From the NCBI GenBank assembly GCA_003647825.1, contig QMNP01000073.1, positions 1 through 7,224 on the forward strand: a DNA stretch of 7,224 nucleotides, given 5' to 3'. Positions 1 to 6,958 of the stretch are shown in pieces. Positions within the stretch are counted from its first letter, which is position 1, and every line of letters starts with the position of its first letter. This DNA comes from Candidatus Cloacimonadota bacterium (GTDB lineage Bacteria > Cloacimonadota > Cloacimonadia > Cloacimonadales > TCS61). Below the pieces are notes generated by a model, which worked only from the letters and a program-made list of their open reading frames with translations, was not told where the DNA came from and searched no databases. Made by a program: the position numbers and the translations under genes.

Positions 1-16
1 AAAAGAAAAAAAGTGT

Positions 17-130
17 GTCTTTGCGAGTTTGCTTCTCGCTGTTGCTTACGAAGCAATCTCTATAAATAGTATTCAATTAGCAATATAGATTGCTTCAGCA
101 GAAACTCTCTGATAGATGCTTCGCAAAGAC
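17..130. repeat. Imperfect palindromic intergenic repeat (MITE/REP-like)
   Basis: The outer ends are perfect inverted repeats: gtctttgcga at 17-26 and tcgcaaagac at 121-130. The inner ends are also perfect: gaagcaatct at 50-59 and agattgcttc at 87-96, around an AT-rich centre (60-86). The middle parts of the arms match poorly. The left arm can also fold into two small hairpins, gcgag/ctcgc (23-27/35-39) and ttgctt/aagcaa (42-47/51-56). The pattern 'ttgcgag ... gaagcaatctc' resembles, from memory, a dispersed palindrome of the form tcattgcgag...gaagcaatctc that occurs in many unrelated bacterial genomes. That family link is recollection, not a search. An A-rich run at 1-12 lies outside the left arm, so on the minus strand the fold is followed by a T-tract and could act as a leftward terminator. 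Confidence 0.6.
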
Positions 131-135
131 AAAGT

Positions 136-165
136 TTGTATTATGCAGAAGTCTCATGCTATATA
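136..165 (+). promoter_or_regulatory. Possible promoter for the S8 protease gene
   Basis: TTGTAT at 136-141 and TATATA at 160-165 are separated by 18 bases, resembling weak sigma-70 -35 and -10 boxes. Transcription would start around 172, leaving a leader of only about ten bases that just contains the ribosome-binding site. Both boxes lie outside the palindromic repeat. This is pattern matching in AT-rich DNA and could be chance. Confidence 0.25.
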
Positions 166-171
166 AAGGTA

Positions 172-177
172 AAGAGG
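172..177 (+). promoter_or_regulatory. Ribosome-binding site that sets the protease start at 183
   Basis: AAGAGG lies five bases before the ATG at 183, and that ATG opens directly into a hydrophobic signal peptide. The upstream in-frame ATG at 90 has no comparable site, falls inside the right arm of the palindromic repeat, and would put 31 polar and cysteine-containing residues ahead of the signal sequence. The start at 183 is therefore preferred. Confidence 0.7.
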
Positions 178-182
178 TTAAA

Positions 183-2129
183 ATGAAACAAATTTTCTTG
201 TTATTCATATTTATATTAATTCCGCTAAAAGCTAATTTCTTATTTTCAATACCGTTATATTTACAATTGGAATACAATGATCAGGATTATATTCCAATAA
301 TCCTGAAAGGCAATATTGATGCAGAGCAACTGGCAGAATCTGGATGCAGGATATTATCCCAAATGGATGAATTCACAACCGCAAAGATTAACTTGGAAGA
401 TTTCGCAAAACTCCAGGAGATAACAGATTTAACGATTTACTCGGCCAAACCGGATAAACCGCTTCTGGATGAATCTACCAGTGATTTGATGTCTGGAGAT
501 AATTACACTGGCTGCAATGCTGATGCAGTTCAAGCTGCAGGAATAGATGGAACTGGTGTTATTGTGGGAATTCTGGATTATTATCCCTTGAACTGGAAAC
601 ATGAAGATTTCCATACAACAGGATGGAACACGGATGACTTGCGAGTGTTATATATCTGGAATCAGCAGGATGACAGCGGAACCCATCCCACAGGTTTTGA
701 TTTTGGCAGCGAATATGCAAAAGCAGATCTGATGGCAGATAATGGTCCTTTGATAAACAGCGGCAGTCACGGAACTGGCTGCACAGGTATTGCAGTTGGA
801 GATGGTTCTGCCAGTGGAACAGGAAATCCCAGAATGGGAATGGCTCCGGGTGCAGATATAATATACGTGCACAAGATCTGGGATGATACAGGAACCATAA
901 ATGCAATTGCCTATTTTCAGAATAAAGCAAATGAACTGAATCGACCAATTGTTATTAGTTATAGTGGTGGAACAAGATATGGCTTCGCTGATGGTAGTGA
1001 TCCAGTATCACAAGCTTTTAATAGTTTTTGTGAAAAAGGACGCCTGGCAGCTGTTGCCTGTGGAAATTATTATACAACAACCGATCATGCATTAGGAACA
1101 ACTATTTTTGGCAGTCCTACAAATGGTATTAATTTTACAATTGATAACTACACAAATAGCGGCAGTGAACCTTTTGATGATCTGGTCGATATTGTTTTCT
1201 TCTTTAAACAGGGAGATAACTTTGATATTACAGTTACAGATCCAGGATCGAACAGTTATGAAACAACGGTGCTGGATGACGATGAGAGCTTTGATACTGC
1301 TTATGGAAAGCTTATAATCTACCACAATGATGATGCCAGTGTGGAAGTAGTTGTAACAGATGAAGTTGGAGTTGTTTCGGTTGGCGACAATTGGACAATT
1401 GCTTTGAGTGTTCCGGATGCAGGTTATGATGATGAAGGTGGAAATTGGAGTTCCTGGATATATGAAAAAAATATCACAGCCCATTTCACTACTTTCAATA
1501 CATCCGACATAACATTGAATATTTATTCTTCCGGTCAGGATTGTATCAGTGTGGCAGGACATAGCAAAACCAGCGGCAGCATCTACAGCGGATCGAGTGC
1601 CGGTTTAACGTTTGATAGCCGACAAAAACCTGAGATCTCTGCACCTACATATGCTTATACGGCAGATAATTTATCTACAAATTCTTATTCGTCTTTGGGT
1701 GGAACAAGCGGGGCTGCACCGCACGCTGCAGGAGCACTGGCTTTGATACTTCAGAGATTTCCCAGTATAACACCGGAACAAGCTCGCAGTCAGCTTACCG
1801 ATTACGCCTTTACTGATACACATACAGCGGCATATGGAACCGAACCGAATAAACGATTTGGATATGGAAAATTAAATGCCTTCAGAGCAGTATTTCCACA
1901 ATTAGATGCTCCGGAAAATATACAGATAGAACTTCTGAATAACAATACAGAGATCAGGATAAGCTGGGATAACGAAGGCTTTGAATATAAGATCTATTCC
2001 AGCGCAGATTCCGCAGCAGATTTTCCAGGAGAAAGCTGGACGCTGGAGACAACAGTGACAAATGATAATGAAGTAACACTATCTAATAATTTCGATGCTA
2101 AAAGATTTTTTATTGTTACTGTAGATTAA
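183..2129 (+). CDS. Secreted subtilisin-family (S8) serine peptidase, CspA-like, with C-terminal Fn3-like domain
   Basis: This 648-residue protein, counted from the ATG at 183, is an exported serine endopeptidase. Residues 1-22 form a signal peptide (MKQIFLLFIFILIPLKA...). Residues about 36-88 resemble an inhibitor-like propeptide. The S8 triad is complete: Asp132 in GILDYYP, His196 in GSHGTGCTG, and Ser509 in GGTSGAAPHAAG; Asn295 in AVACGN is the probable oxyanion residue. The methionine usual after the catalytic Ser is Gly here. The gap of about 214 residues between Asn295 and Ser509 holds a beta-rich insert (about 305-450, with FFFKQGDNFDITVTDPGS). This resembles the jelly-roll insertion of clostridial CspA/B/C-type S8 peptidases and argues for that branch. 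Residues about 573-648 form a fibronectin-III-like module ending at the stop codon, with no sorting signal visible. The physiological substrate is unknown. No terminator lies between this gene and tldD, so read-through is possible. Confidence 0.9.
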   Translation: MKQIFLLFIFILIPLKANFLFSIPLYLQLEYNDQDYIPIILKGNIDAEQLAESGCRILSQMDEFTTAKINLEDFAKLQEITDLTIYSAKPDKPLLDESTSDLMSGDNYTGCNADAVQAAGIDGTGVIVGILDYYPLNWKHEDFHTTGWNTDDLRVLYIWNQQDDSGTHPTGFDFGSEYAKADLMADNGPLINSGSHGTGCTGIAVGDGSASGTGNPRMGMAPGADIIYVHKIWDDTGTINAIAYFQNKANELNRPIVISYSGGTRYGFADGSDPVSQAFNSFCEKGRLAAVACGNYYTTTDHALGTTIFGSPTNGINFTIDNYTNSGSEPFDDLVDIVFFFKQGDNFDITVTDPGSNSYETTVLDDDESFDTAYGKLIIYHNDDASVEVVVTDEVGVVSVGDNWTIALSVPDAGYDDEGGNWSSWIYEKNITAHFTTFNTSDITLNIYSSGQDCISVAGHSKTSGSIYSGSSAGLTFDSRQKPEISAPTYAYTADNLSTNSYSSLGGTSGAAPHAAGALALILQRFPSITPEQARSQLTDYAFTDTHTAAYGTEPNKRFGYGKLNAFRAVFPQLDAPENIQIELLNNNTEIRISWDNEGFEYKIYSSADSAADFPGESWTLETTVTNDNEVTLSNNFDAKRFFIVTVD

Positions 2130-2150
2130 TACTGGTAAATAAATACTTTA

Positions 2151-2167
2151 TATAGTTCTACTTGACA
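2151..2167 (+). promoter_or_regulatory. Possible promoter elements upstream of tldD
   Basis: The 96-base gap between the protease stop and tldD contains TATAGT at 2151-2156, which is -10-like, and a perfect TTGACA at 2162-2167. They are in the wrong order to form one promoter. No convincing -10 lies 16-18 bases after TTGACA, though TATAAA occurs at 2179-2184, which is only 11 bases away. The gap could therefore carry an internal promoter of unfamiliar spacing, or none, with tldDE read from the protease promoter. Confidence 0.25.
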
Positions 2168-2225
2168 CCTCAGCCTTTTATAAATTCTTAAAACAAAAAA
2201 ATAATTTAAGACAACAGGAGGATAG

Positions 2226-3608
2226 ATGTTAGATAAAAAGCTTGTCGAAAAAGTCATCGATAAAGCTCTTTCCAATGGAGCGGATTTTGCAGAAATATTT
2301 GTAGAAGACACCTACAATTCCCGCATTCAATTTAACGATGGCAAGACCAAACAAAATGTCATTGGAAAAGATTACGGTGCAGGAGTTAGAGTATTTTATG
2401 GAGAAACGGCCATTTATGCTTATACAAATGATCTTAGTGAGAAATCACTGCTTTCAGCTGCAGAAGCTGTAAGTAAAGCTGCTAAAGGCAATAATATTAT
2501 CAAACCAATTGATCTTACCAAGATGGAATTCGAAAATATTCATCCGATTTCAATTCCAAATAATACAGTAGCAAAAAGTGATAAAATAGATTTTATGCGC
2601 AAAGTAAATGCTGCCTCCAGAAATTATAACGATAATATCTCGCAAGTAGATATCAATTTTACTGAAAGAATACAAAAAGTCATGATCGCCAATAGTGAAG
2701 GCTTGTGGGCTGAAGACAGCAGGAATTATACGCGGGTTGGAGTTACGTCAATTGCTTCAAGTGGAAACGAAAAACAATCTGCCGGTGTTGGCCCGGGTGG
2801 TCATATAGGTTATGAATTTATTAATAGCTTAAATCCTGTAGAACTTGGAGAACAAACTGCAAAGATCGCAGCTATAATGCTGAAAGCAGATTATGCACCA
2901 AGTGGAAAATTTCCGGTTGTGATCGATAATGGTTTTGGTGGAGTTATCTTTCATGAAGCCTGTGGCCATTCCCTGGAAACAACAGCAATTGCCAAAGGTG
3001 CTTCAGTTTTTTGCGGTAAGATGGATCAGCAAATTGCTAATCCGGTTGTTACAGCACTTGATGACGGCACACTTCCCAATGCATGGGGAAGTGAAAACAT
3101 TGATGATGAAGGAATGCCGACTCAGAAAACAATTTTAATCCAAGATGGAATTTTAAAATCTTATATGGTAGATAAAATGGGCAGTATCAAAACAGGTTAT
3201 GCCCGAACTGGAAGCGGTCGTCGCCAATCTTATAAATTTGCACCGGCTTCTCGTATGAGAAATACCTATATTGCCAACGGAACCAACAAATTGGAGGACA
3301 TTATATCATCGGTAGATTATGGAATTTATGCTAAGAAAATGGGTGGTGGATCTGTAATGCCGGGAACCGGAAACTTTAACTTTGCAGTTAGTGAAGGCTA
3401 TATAATCCGCAACGGAAAGATCGCTGAACCTGTCCGTGGAGCTACACTTATAGGGAATGGGGCAGATGCACTTATGAAGATCAGTATGATCGGCAACAAC
3501 CTGGAACAGGCACAGGGAATGTGCGGTTCTGTTAGCGGCAGCATTCCGACTAACGTGGGTCAACCCGCAATAAAGATTGACGAGATTCTTGTCGGTGGCA
3601 GGAAGTAG
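2226..3608 (+). CDS. tldD: TldD, zinc metalloprotease subunit of TldD/TldE
   Basis: TldD is the catalytic subunit of the cytoplasmic TldD/TldE heterodimer (peptidase family U62/M103). In E. coli this complex removes the leader of microcin B17 and degrades unfolded CcdA antitoxin. At 460 residues it is near the usual family length. The N-terminal domain shows the typical GADFAEIFVED and YGAGVRVFYGE patterns (about residues 18-60). The HExxxH motif is HEACGH at 243-248 and the expected third zinc ligand is Cys433 in GMCGSVSG, so the enzyme appears active. Other family blocks are present: DDGTLPNAWGSENIDDEG, ARTGSGRRQS, RMRNTYI, GGGSVMPGTGNFNF and VRGATLIGNG. The start has AGGAGG at 2216-2221, four bases upstream. 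There is no signal peptide. It is followed eight bases later by its partner gene, which strongly supports the assignment. The local substrate is unknown. Confidence 0.96.
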   Translation: MLDKKLVEKVIDKALSNGADFAEIFVEDTYNSRIQFNDGKTKQNVIGKDYGAGVRVFYGETAIYAYTNDLSEKSLLSAAEAVSKAAKGNNIIKPIDLTKMEFENIHPISIPNNTVAKSDKIDFMRKVNAASRNYNDNISQVDINFTERIQKVMIANSEGLWAEDSRNYTRVGVTSIASSGNEKQSAGVGPGGHIGYEFINSLNPVELGEQTAKIAAIMLKADYAPSGKFPVVIDNGFGGVIFHEACGHSLETTAIAKGASVFCGKMDQQIANPVVTALDDGTLPNAWGSENIDDEGMPTQKTILIQDGILKSYMVDKMGSIKTGYARTGSGRRQSYKFAPASRMRNTYIANGTNKLEDIISSVDYGIYAKKMGGGSVMPGTGNFNFAVSEGYIIRNGKIAEPVRGATLIGNGADALMKISMIGNNLEQAQGMCGSVSGSIPTNVGQPAIKIDEILVGGRK

Positions 3609-3613
3609 GAGGA
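3606..3613 (+). promoter_or_regulatory. tldE ribosome-binding site overlapping the tldD stop codon
   Basis: The tldD stop TAG (3606-3608) runs directly into AGGAGG at 3607-3612... so stop codon and Shine-Dalgarno share bases, and the tldE ATG follows at 3617. A ribosome terminating on tldD would sit on the tldE start region. This is the arrangement expected for translational coupling and roughly equal production of the two subunits. Confidence 0.75.
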
Positions 3614-3616
3614 ATA

Positions 3617-4948
3617 ATGTATAAAAATGAATTTAAAATAATATTCGACTATGCCAAAGATAAAACAGATGATATCGAGATCCTGCTTTCAGCTGGAAAC
3701 TCCTTTTCTATCAGGATCAATGAGCAAAACATTGAATCATTCAGTTATGCCGATTCCAAAGGATTGAGTGTGCGTGTGATCAAAGACGGAAAGACCGGAT
3801 ATGCCTATACGGAAAAATTTGATGAAGAAGCTTTCAAATTGATCGTAGATGAAGCTCTTGAAAATGCTAAATATACTGAAGATGATGAAGTTGCGATCAT
3901 GGAAAATCATCCTGATATCGATGTAGAATTGAAGATGTATGATGAAAAGCTGAACGAGGTTGATGTAAAAGATAAGATCAGCTTTGCCAAAGATCTGGAA
4001 AAGTATGCCAAAGCAGCTGATAAGCGTGTTTTCAACGTTCCCTATGCTGTGTATGGTGATTCTACCGGATATGTGAAAATTGCCAATAGTAAAGGTCTGG
4101 ATAAAGAAGAAAAACAAAATTCTGCCTTCAGTTATGTGGGAGCTCTTACTCAATTGGATGATGATAAGAGAATGGGAGTAGAATTTAATGTTGGACGTGA
4201 TTTCAGTAAATTCGATGCTAAAAAAATGGCAGAAAAAAGTGTGGAGAAAAGTGCTGCATTACTAGGTGGAGAAGAAGTGACGTCCGGTTCCTATCCGGTT
4301 GTATTCAACAATGAAATGATGGCTACAATGCTTTCAACTTTTTCTGGTGTGTTCAGTGCCAAAGCTGTGCAGGAAGGCCGTAGTATGCTGGTTGGAAAAA
4401 TGGGGCAGATGGTAGCCAATGAAAAAGTATCGATTTTAGATGATGCCTTGCATCCAAAAGGAATTTCTTCCCGCAGATTCGATAGTGAAGGTTATTCTTC
4501 TCAATCTACTGTACTCATCGAAAATGGGAAGTTGAAATCTTTCCTGCATAATACCCAGACAGCACTTAAAGATGGAGTGAAATCTACAGGAAATGGCAGT
4601 AGAAGTTACAAAGGCAGTTTGAACATCGCTACATCTAATTTTATTCTAAAACCGGGAACTCACAAAGAAAGTGAATTACTGGCTGCTAAAGATAAAGTTA
4701 TAGAAATAGTTGCCTTGCAGGGAATGCATTCGGGGGCAAATCCAATTTCCGGAGACTTCTCACTTTCCGGTGAAGGATTCCTCTATGAAAATGGAGAACG
4801 AAAACACTCTCTGAAACAATTCACTGTTTCTGGAAACTTCCTGCAGATGCTGAATGATGTGGAAATGATCGCTGATAACTTTAAATTCAATATGAGCTCA
4901 TATGGTGCTGCTTCGGTTCTGATCAAAGAATTAGCAATTAGTGGATAA
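3617..4948 (+). CDS. tldE (pmbA): TldE/PmbA, non-catalytic partner subunit of TldD
   Basis: This 443-residue protein is the second subunit of the TldD/TldE protease. It shares the TldD fold but lacks the zinc site and helps shape the closed peptide-processing chamber. The N-terminal half has the family pattern DDIEILLSAGNSFSIRI ... SKGLSVRVIKDGKTGYAYT (residues 18-65). At the place where TldD has HExxxH, this protein reads PVVFNNEMMATMLSTFSGVF (228-247), with no metal-binding histidines. Family blocks follow: FDSEGYSSQSTVLIENGKLKS written here only in part (288 onward), HNTQTALKDG, STGNGSRSYKG, NPISGDFSLSGEG (375-387), SGNFLQML, and the characteristic C-terminus VLIKELAISG. It lies eight bases after tldD and the two are certainly one operon. 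In E. coli the two genes are unlinked; the adjacent order here is common elsewhere. The operon ends at the hairpin downstream. Confidence 0.95.
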   Translation: MYKNEFKIIFDYAKDKTDDIEILLSAGNSFSIRINEQNIESFSYADSKGLSVRVIKDGKTGYAYTEKFDEEAFKLIVDEALENAKYTEDDEVAIMENHPDIDVELKMYDEKLNEVDVKDKISFAKDLEKYAKAADKRVFNVPYAVYGDSTGYVKIANSKGLDKEEKQNSAFSYVGALTQLDDDKRMGVEFNVGRDFSKFDAKKMAEKSVEKSAALLGGEEVTSGSYPVVFNNEMMATMLSTFSGVFSAKAVQEGRSMLVGKMGQMVANEKVSILDDALHPKGISSRRFDSEGYSSQSTVLIENGKLKSFLHNTQTALKDGVKSTGNGSRSYKGSLNIATSNFILKPGTHKESELLAAKDKVIEIVALQGMHSGANPISGDFSLSGEGFLYENGERKHSLKQFTVSGNFLQMLNDVEMIADNFKFNMSSYGAASVLIKELAISG

Positions 4949-4996
4949 ATAGCATATTCCCAGATTTAACCTGGAACAAGAAAATAAAAATAACTG

Positions 4997-5029
4997 GCTG
5001 CGAAGTTTGTCTTCGCAGCTTTTATTTTT
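4997..5029 (+). terminator. Rho-independent terminator after tldDE, probably bidirectional
   Basis: A perfect 9-bp stem, gctgcgaag (4997-5005) with cttcgcagc (5011-5019), closes a 5-base loop (tttgt) and is followed by tttttattttt at 5020-5030. This is a strong intrinsic terminator for the tldDE transcript. On the minus strand the same hairpin is followed, after a short cag, by a T-rich run (complement of 4981-4992). It can therefore also stop the leftward transcript of the exported-protein gene, whose stop codon is at 5074-5076. It sits between converging genes, as expected for a shared terminator. Confidence 0.88.
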
Positions 5030-5073
5030 ATACAAAGCAGGATTTACGCAGGGCTTGGATGCTAGAAAAAATA

Positions 5074-6006
5074 CTACTTCATTAATCCAATCGTAAATAC
5101 CAGCGAACGATCATCATAGTCATTCATGGTTATGGAATAATCCAGATTGAGCAGAACCTGGAAATTATAGGTTCTGAAAGCTCTCAATCCTGTGCTGGCG
5201 ATCAATTCCATGCCGTCTCCTCGTTTATGATTTCCACCGCCATGCAGAACCCAGTGAAAGCCTAACGCACCTCCTGCGTATGGACAGAAATCTGATTTCG
5301 AAAAAAGATAATGAGTATAGATATTGGTGGCAAAACCGTTGCGAATAGCCAGTTGCAATCCCACAGTCATATTATTATCCATTTCAAAACCGGTACGAGT
5401 ATCACAGGTAAATATCCTTTCTCGATCTCCATCGAAACCGTTCATTGGAAAAAGATAGCCAAAGGAAAATCCAAAGTATTTCAAGCCTTGACGTCTTTTG
5501 GAAACTTTTGATTCCGTTTCGGTGATGGTTCCAACTTCCAACGTTTCATCCATAGTTTTACCATCTCGAATGCTCATGGCGATCCGTTTCATTATCATAT
5601 CAAGGTTCTCAATGGACTGAGCTGTTACGTTATCTGCCAAAATGGAAACTTCACGATAAACATCCACCACAATGTATTGAATTATTACTTTTTCTCCCAA
5701 TTTGTTCAGACTGGTAATCAGCACCAGATCTGCCAGCAGTTCGTTTCCTACTTTTACAGCATCTTCCACTTCTGTAACCTGGCCATTGTCCATAGCTTTT
5801 AATGTTTGTGTGGTAGAAATTACCTGCAGATTTGCTATTTGTTCTATTTCATTTTTAAGCAAAGATTCGGCAGTTTTCATGGTAATATCATCAATACCCA
5901 TCGATTGAAATGGTATTACGACAACTTTATAAACAACCGTTTCTTCTTTTGCGGCGTTCAATATAAAACTGCTAAGCAGCATTATAACTGCAATCAGCTT
6001 TTTCAT
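5074..6006 (-). CDS. Exported protein: CsgG/TolB-N-like domain plus probable C-terminal outer-membrane beta-barrel
   Basis: I cannot assign a specific gene name. The 310-residue product starts with a clear signal peptide (MKKLIAVIMLLSSFILNA, residues 1-18). Residues about 25-120 read VVYKVVVIPFQSMG ... AESLLKNEIEQI ... LQVISTTQTLKAM ... LLADLVLITSLNKLGEKVII. This is the alternating strand-helix pattern of the CsgG / TolB-N-like fold: a strand ending in IPF, a helix, a second strand, then 'aDlvl.gsl' and beta strands. A charged linker follows (158-173). Residues 174-310 alternate polar and hydrophobic positions in strand-length units (YFGFSFGYLFP, MTVGLQLAIR, YAGGALGFHWVL, LIASTGLRAF, FQVLLNLDYSI, LVFTIGLMK). 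This suits a small beta-barrel of about eight strands. The protein thus probably sits in the outer membrane with a periplasmic N-terminal domain. AGGAGA lies four bases before the start. It is 205 bases downstream of the TerB-like gene on the same strand. The function is unknown. Confidence 0.75.
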   Translation of the reverse strand: MKKLIAVIMLLSSFILNAAKEETVVYKVVVIPFQSMGIDDITMKTAESLLKNEIEQIANLQVISTTQTLKAMDNGQVTEVEDAVKVGNELLADLVLITSLNKLGEKVIIQYIVVDVYREVSILADNVTAQSIENLDMIMKRIAMSIRDGKTMDETLEVGTITETESKVSKRRQGLKYFGFSFGYLFPMNGFDGDRERIFTCDTRTGFEMDNNMTVGLQLAIRNGFATNIYTHYLFSKSDFCPYAGGALGFHWVLHGGGNHKRGDGMELIASTGLRAFRTYNFQVLLNLDYSITMNDYDDRSLVFTIGLMK

Positions 6007-6113
6007 AAGATCTCCTAAAATTATTTATCTCTCCGATAGATAATCAGGCTCACGATGATTATTGATTTTCATTCTTTGTGAGCGAATTGAACTTCTCTTC
6101 TTTCATCCTGTAT

Positions 6114-6154
6114 TGTCAAGCTGAAATCTTTGTTTCTTTTTATGTGGAACTATA
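6114..6154 (-). promoter_or_regulatory. Possible promoter elements for the exported-protein gene
   Basis: In the 205-base gap upstream of the gene, the minus strand carries TATAGT (6154 to 6149), a -10-like box, and further downstream a perfect TTGACA (6119 to 6114). Neither has a well-placed partner box. TATAGTTCCAC here closely matches TATAGTTCTAC upstream of tldD (2151-2161). The distance to the preceding gene suggests independent transcription, but the exact promoter is not settled. Confidence 0.2.
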
Positions 6155-6211
6155 CTGACGGCTATTTCTTTTTTCTTTTTCGGAAAAGAGAAAGTACTTT
6201 TTTCGAACTTA

Positions 6212-6799
6212 TTATCTCACATCAATCACTTCGTTTCTAACTTCATTTTCTATCCGGTTCATATCTTCGGTAGAAACATTTAGTTTGGCTGCAATATCTT
6301 TGATGGCAGTACGTTCGGCATCATCGAAGTCGTAATCGGAAAAAGCACAAAAATAGCAAAGACGGATAATATAAAATTTCTTCTCCATATTATTCTGATA
6401 GATCATACAGATCGTGTCGATGATCTTATCCAGATCTACCAAGCCTTCTAAATAGTCGTTGGCGAGTTTATCGAACAATTTAGAGATGATCTCTCTTTCA
6501 TTTTTTCCAAATTTTTCAGATAACTTGCTGAATTCATAAGGTCGCTGTTCCAGTTGATAGATTAGATCTGAAACAACTTGTTCTCGCTCTTCGCCTTTCA
6601 ATACCGAATCTGCCAGAGCAATATGGATTAAAATTGCCATGCTGCTTGCTACCAGCGAAAATTCTTCAAATTCAATCTTTTCCTGTTCTGTCTGTGGAAG
6701 ATAATTCTTTGGTGTAGTGAACATCTCCAAAAATTTATCATGATCCTTTAATTCAGTGGACATTGCCAATAACGACTCAATATTTTCCCATCTCGACAT
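6212..6799 (-). CDS. TerB-like (TerB/DjlA-N fold) helical protein
   Basis: This 195-residue protein has no signal peptide and is probably cytoplasmic. It is predicted to be almost entirely alpha-helical. Two acidic repeats characteristic of the TerB-like (COG3793/DjlA N-terminal) fold are visible: IHIALADSVLKGEERE (58-73) and CAFSDYDFDDAER (151-163), the latter followed by the typical helix IKDIAAKLNVSTEDMNRIE. In this family paired acidic helix-loop-helix units bind metal ions or proteins, and members occur in tellurite or stress-resistance operons and in DjlA co-chaperones. No J domain, TerC, TerD or other ter gene is present here, so a tellurite role should not be assumed. The residues between the repeats (about 80-140) are charged helices without a recognisable motif. 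AGGAGG at 6809 to 6804 lies four bases before the start. Confidence 0.75.
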   Translation of the reverse strand: MSRWENIESLLAMSTELKDHDKFLEMFTTPKNYLPQTEQEKIEFEEFSLVASSMAILIHIALADSVLKGEEREQVVSDLIYQLEQRPYEFSKLSEKFGKNEREIISKLFDKLANDYLEGLVDLDKIIDTICMIYQNNMEKKFYIIRLCYFCAFSDYDFDDAERTAIKDIAAKLNVSTEDMNRIENEVRNEVIDVR

Positions 6800-6850
6800 T
6801 ATACCTCCTATAATTTTCTACTTTTTCAGGAAAATAATTTCCAGAGTTTG

Positions 6851-6856
6851 TGTCAA
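6851..6856 (-). promoter_or_regulatory. Possible -35 box for the TerB-like gene
   Basis: The minus strand reads TTGACA at 6856 to 6851, about 52 bases before the TerB-like start codon. That is a suitable distance for a promoter with a short leader. The best -10-like hexamer (TATTTT) is 15 bases downstream, shorter than the usual spacing, so the call is weak. Confidence 0.3.
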
Positions 6857-6958
6857 TCAAATCAAAGAAAAGCAATTTTTGGCAGGAATAATCAAATTAT
6901 TAAGAAAAGGTTTTAAGGGTTTTGGATGAAAAAACTGTAATTGTTACCTGATAATTAG

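Noticed and set aside
90..182. N-terminal extension of the S8 protease from an ATG at 90
   Set aside because: It lacks a ribosome-binding site, overlaps the palindromic repeat, and would place 31 residues before a normal signal peptide that starts at 183.
559..1562. Several open frames on the minus strand inside the protease gene
   Set aside because: They are antisense to a clearly coding gene with a full catalytic triad, and their translations show no domain pattern.
2186..2211. Inverted repeat tcttaaa/tttaaga before tldD as a terminator
   Set aside because: The stem is seven AT-rich pairs with a 12-base loop and no following T-run, so it is unlikely to terminate transcription.
5001..5019. 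The terminator hairpin as another copy of the 17-130 palindrome, because both contain gtctt(c/t)gc
   Set aside because: The shared string is short, and the rest of the stem differs from both repeat arms.
6048..6083. gctcac/gtgagc inverted repeat upstream of the exported-protein gene as an operator
   Set aside because: Six-base arms 24 bases apart are expected by chance, with no second copy and no regulator gene nearby.
6171..6190. T-rich tract with ctttt/aaaag as a terminator for the TerB-like gene
   Set aside because: The stem is only five pairs. In the minus direction it is followed by A residues, not T residues.
6212..6799. Tellurite-resistance operon
   Set aside because: Only a TerB-like fold is visible; no other ter gene lies in the window.
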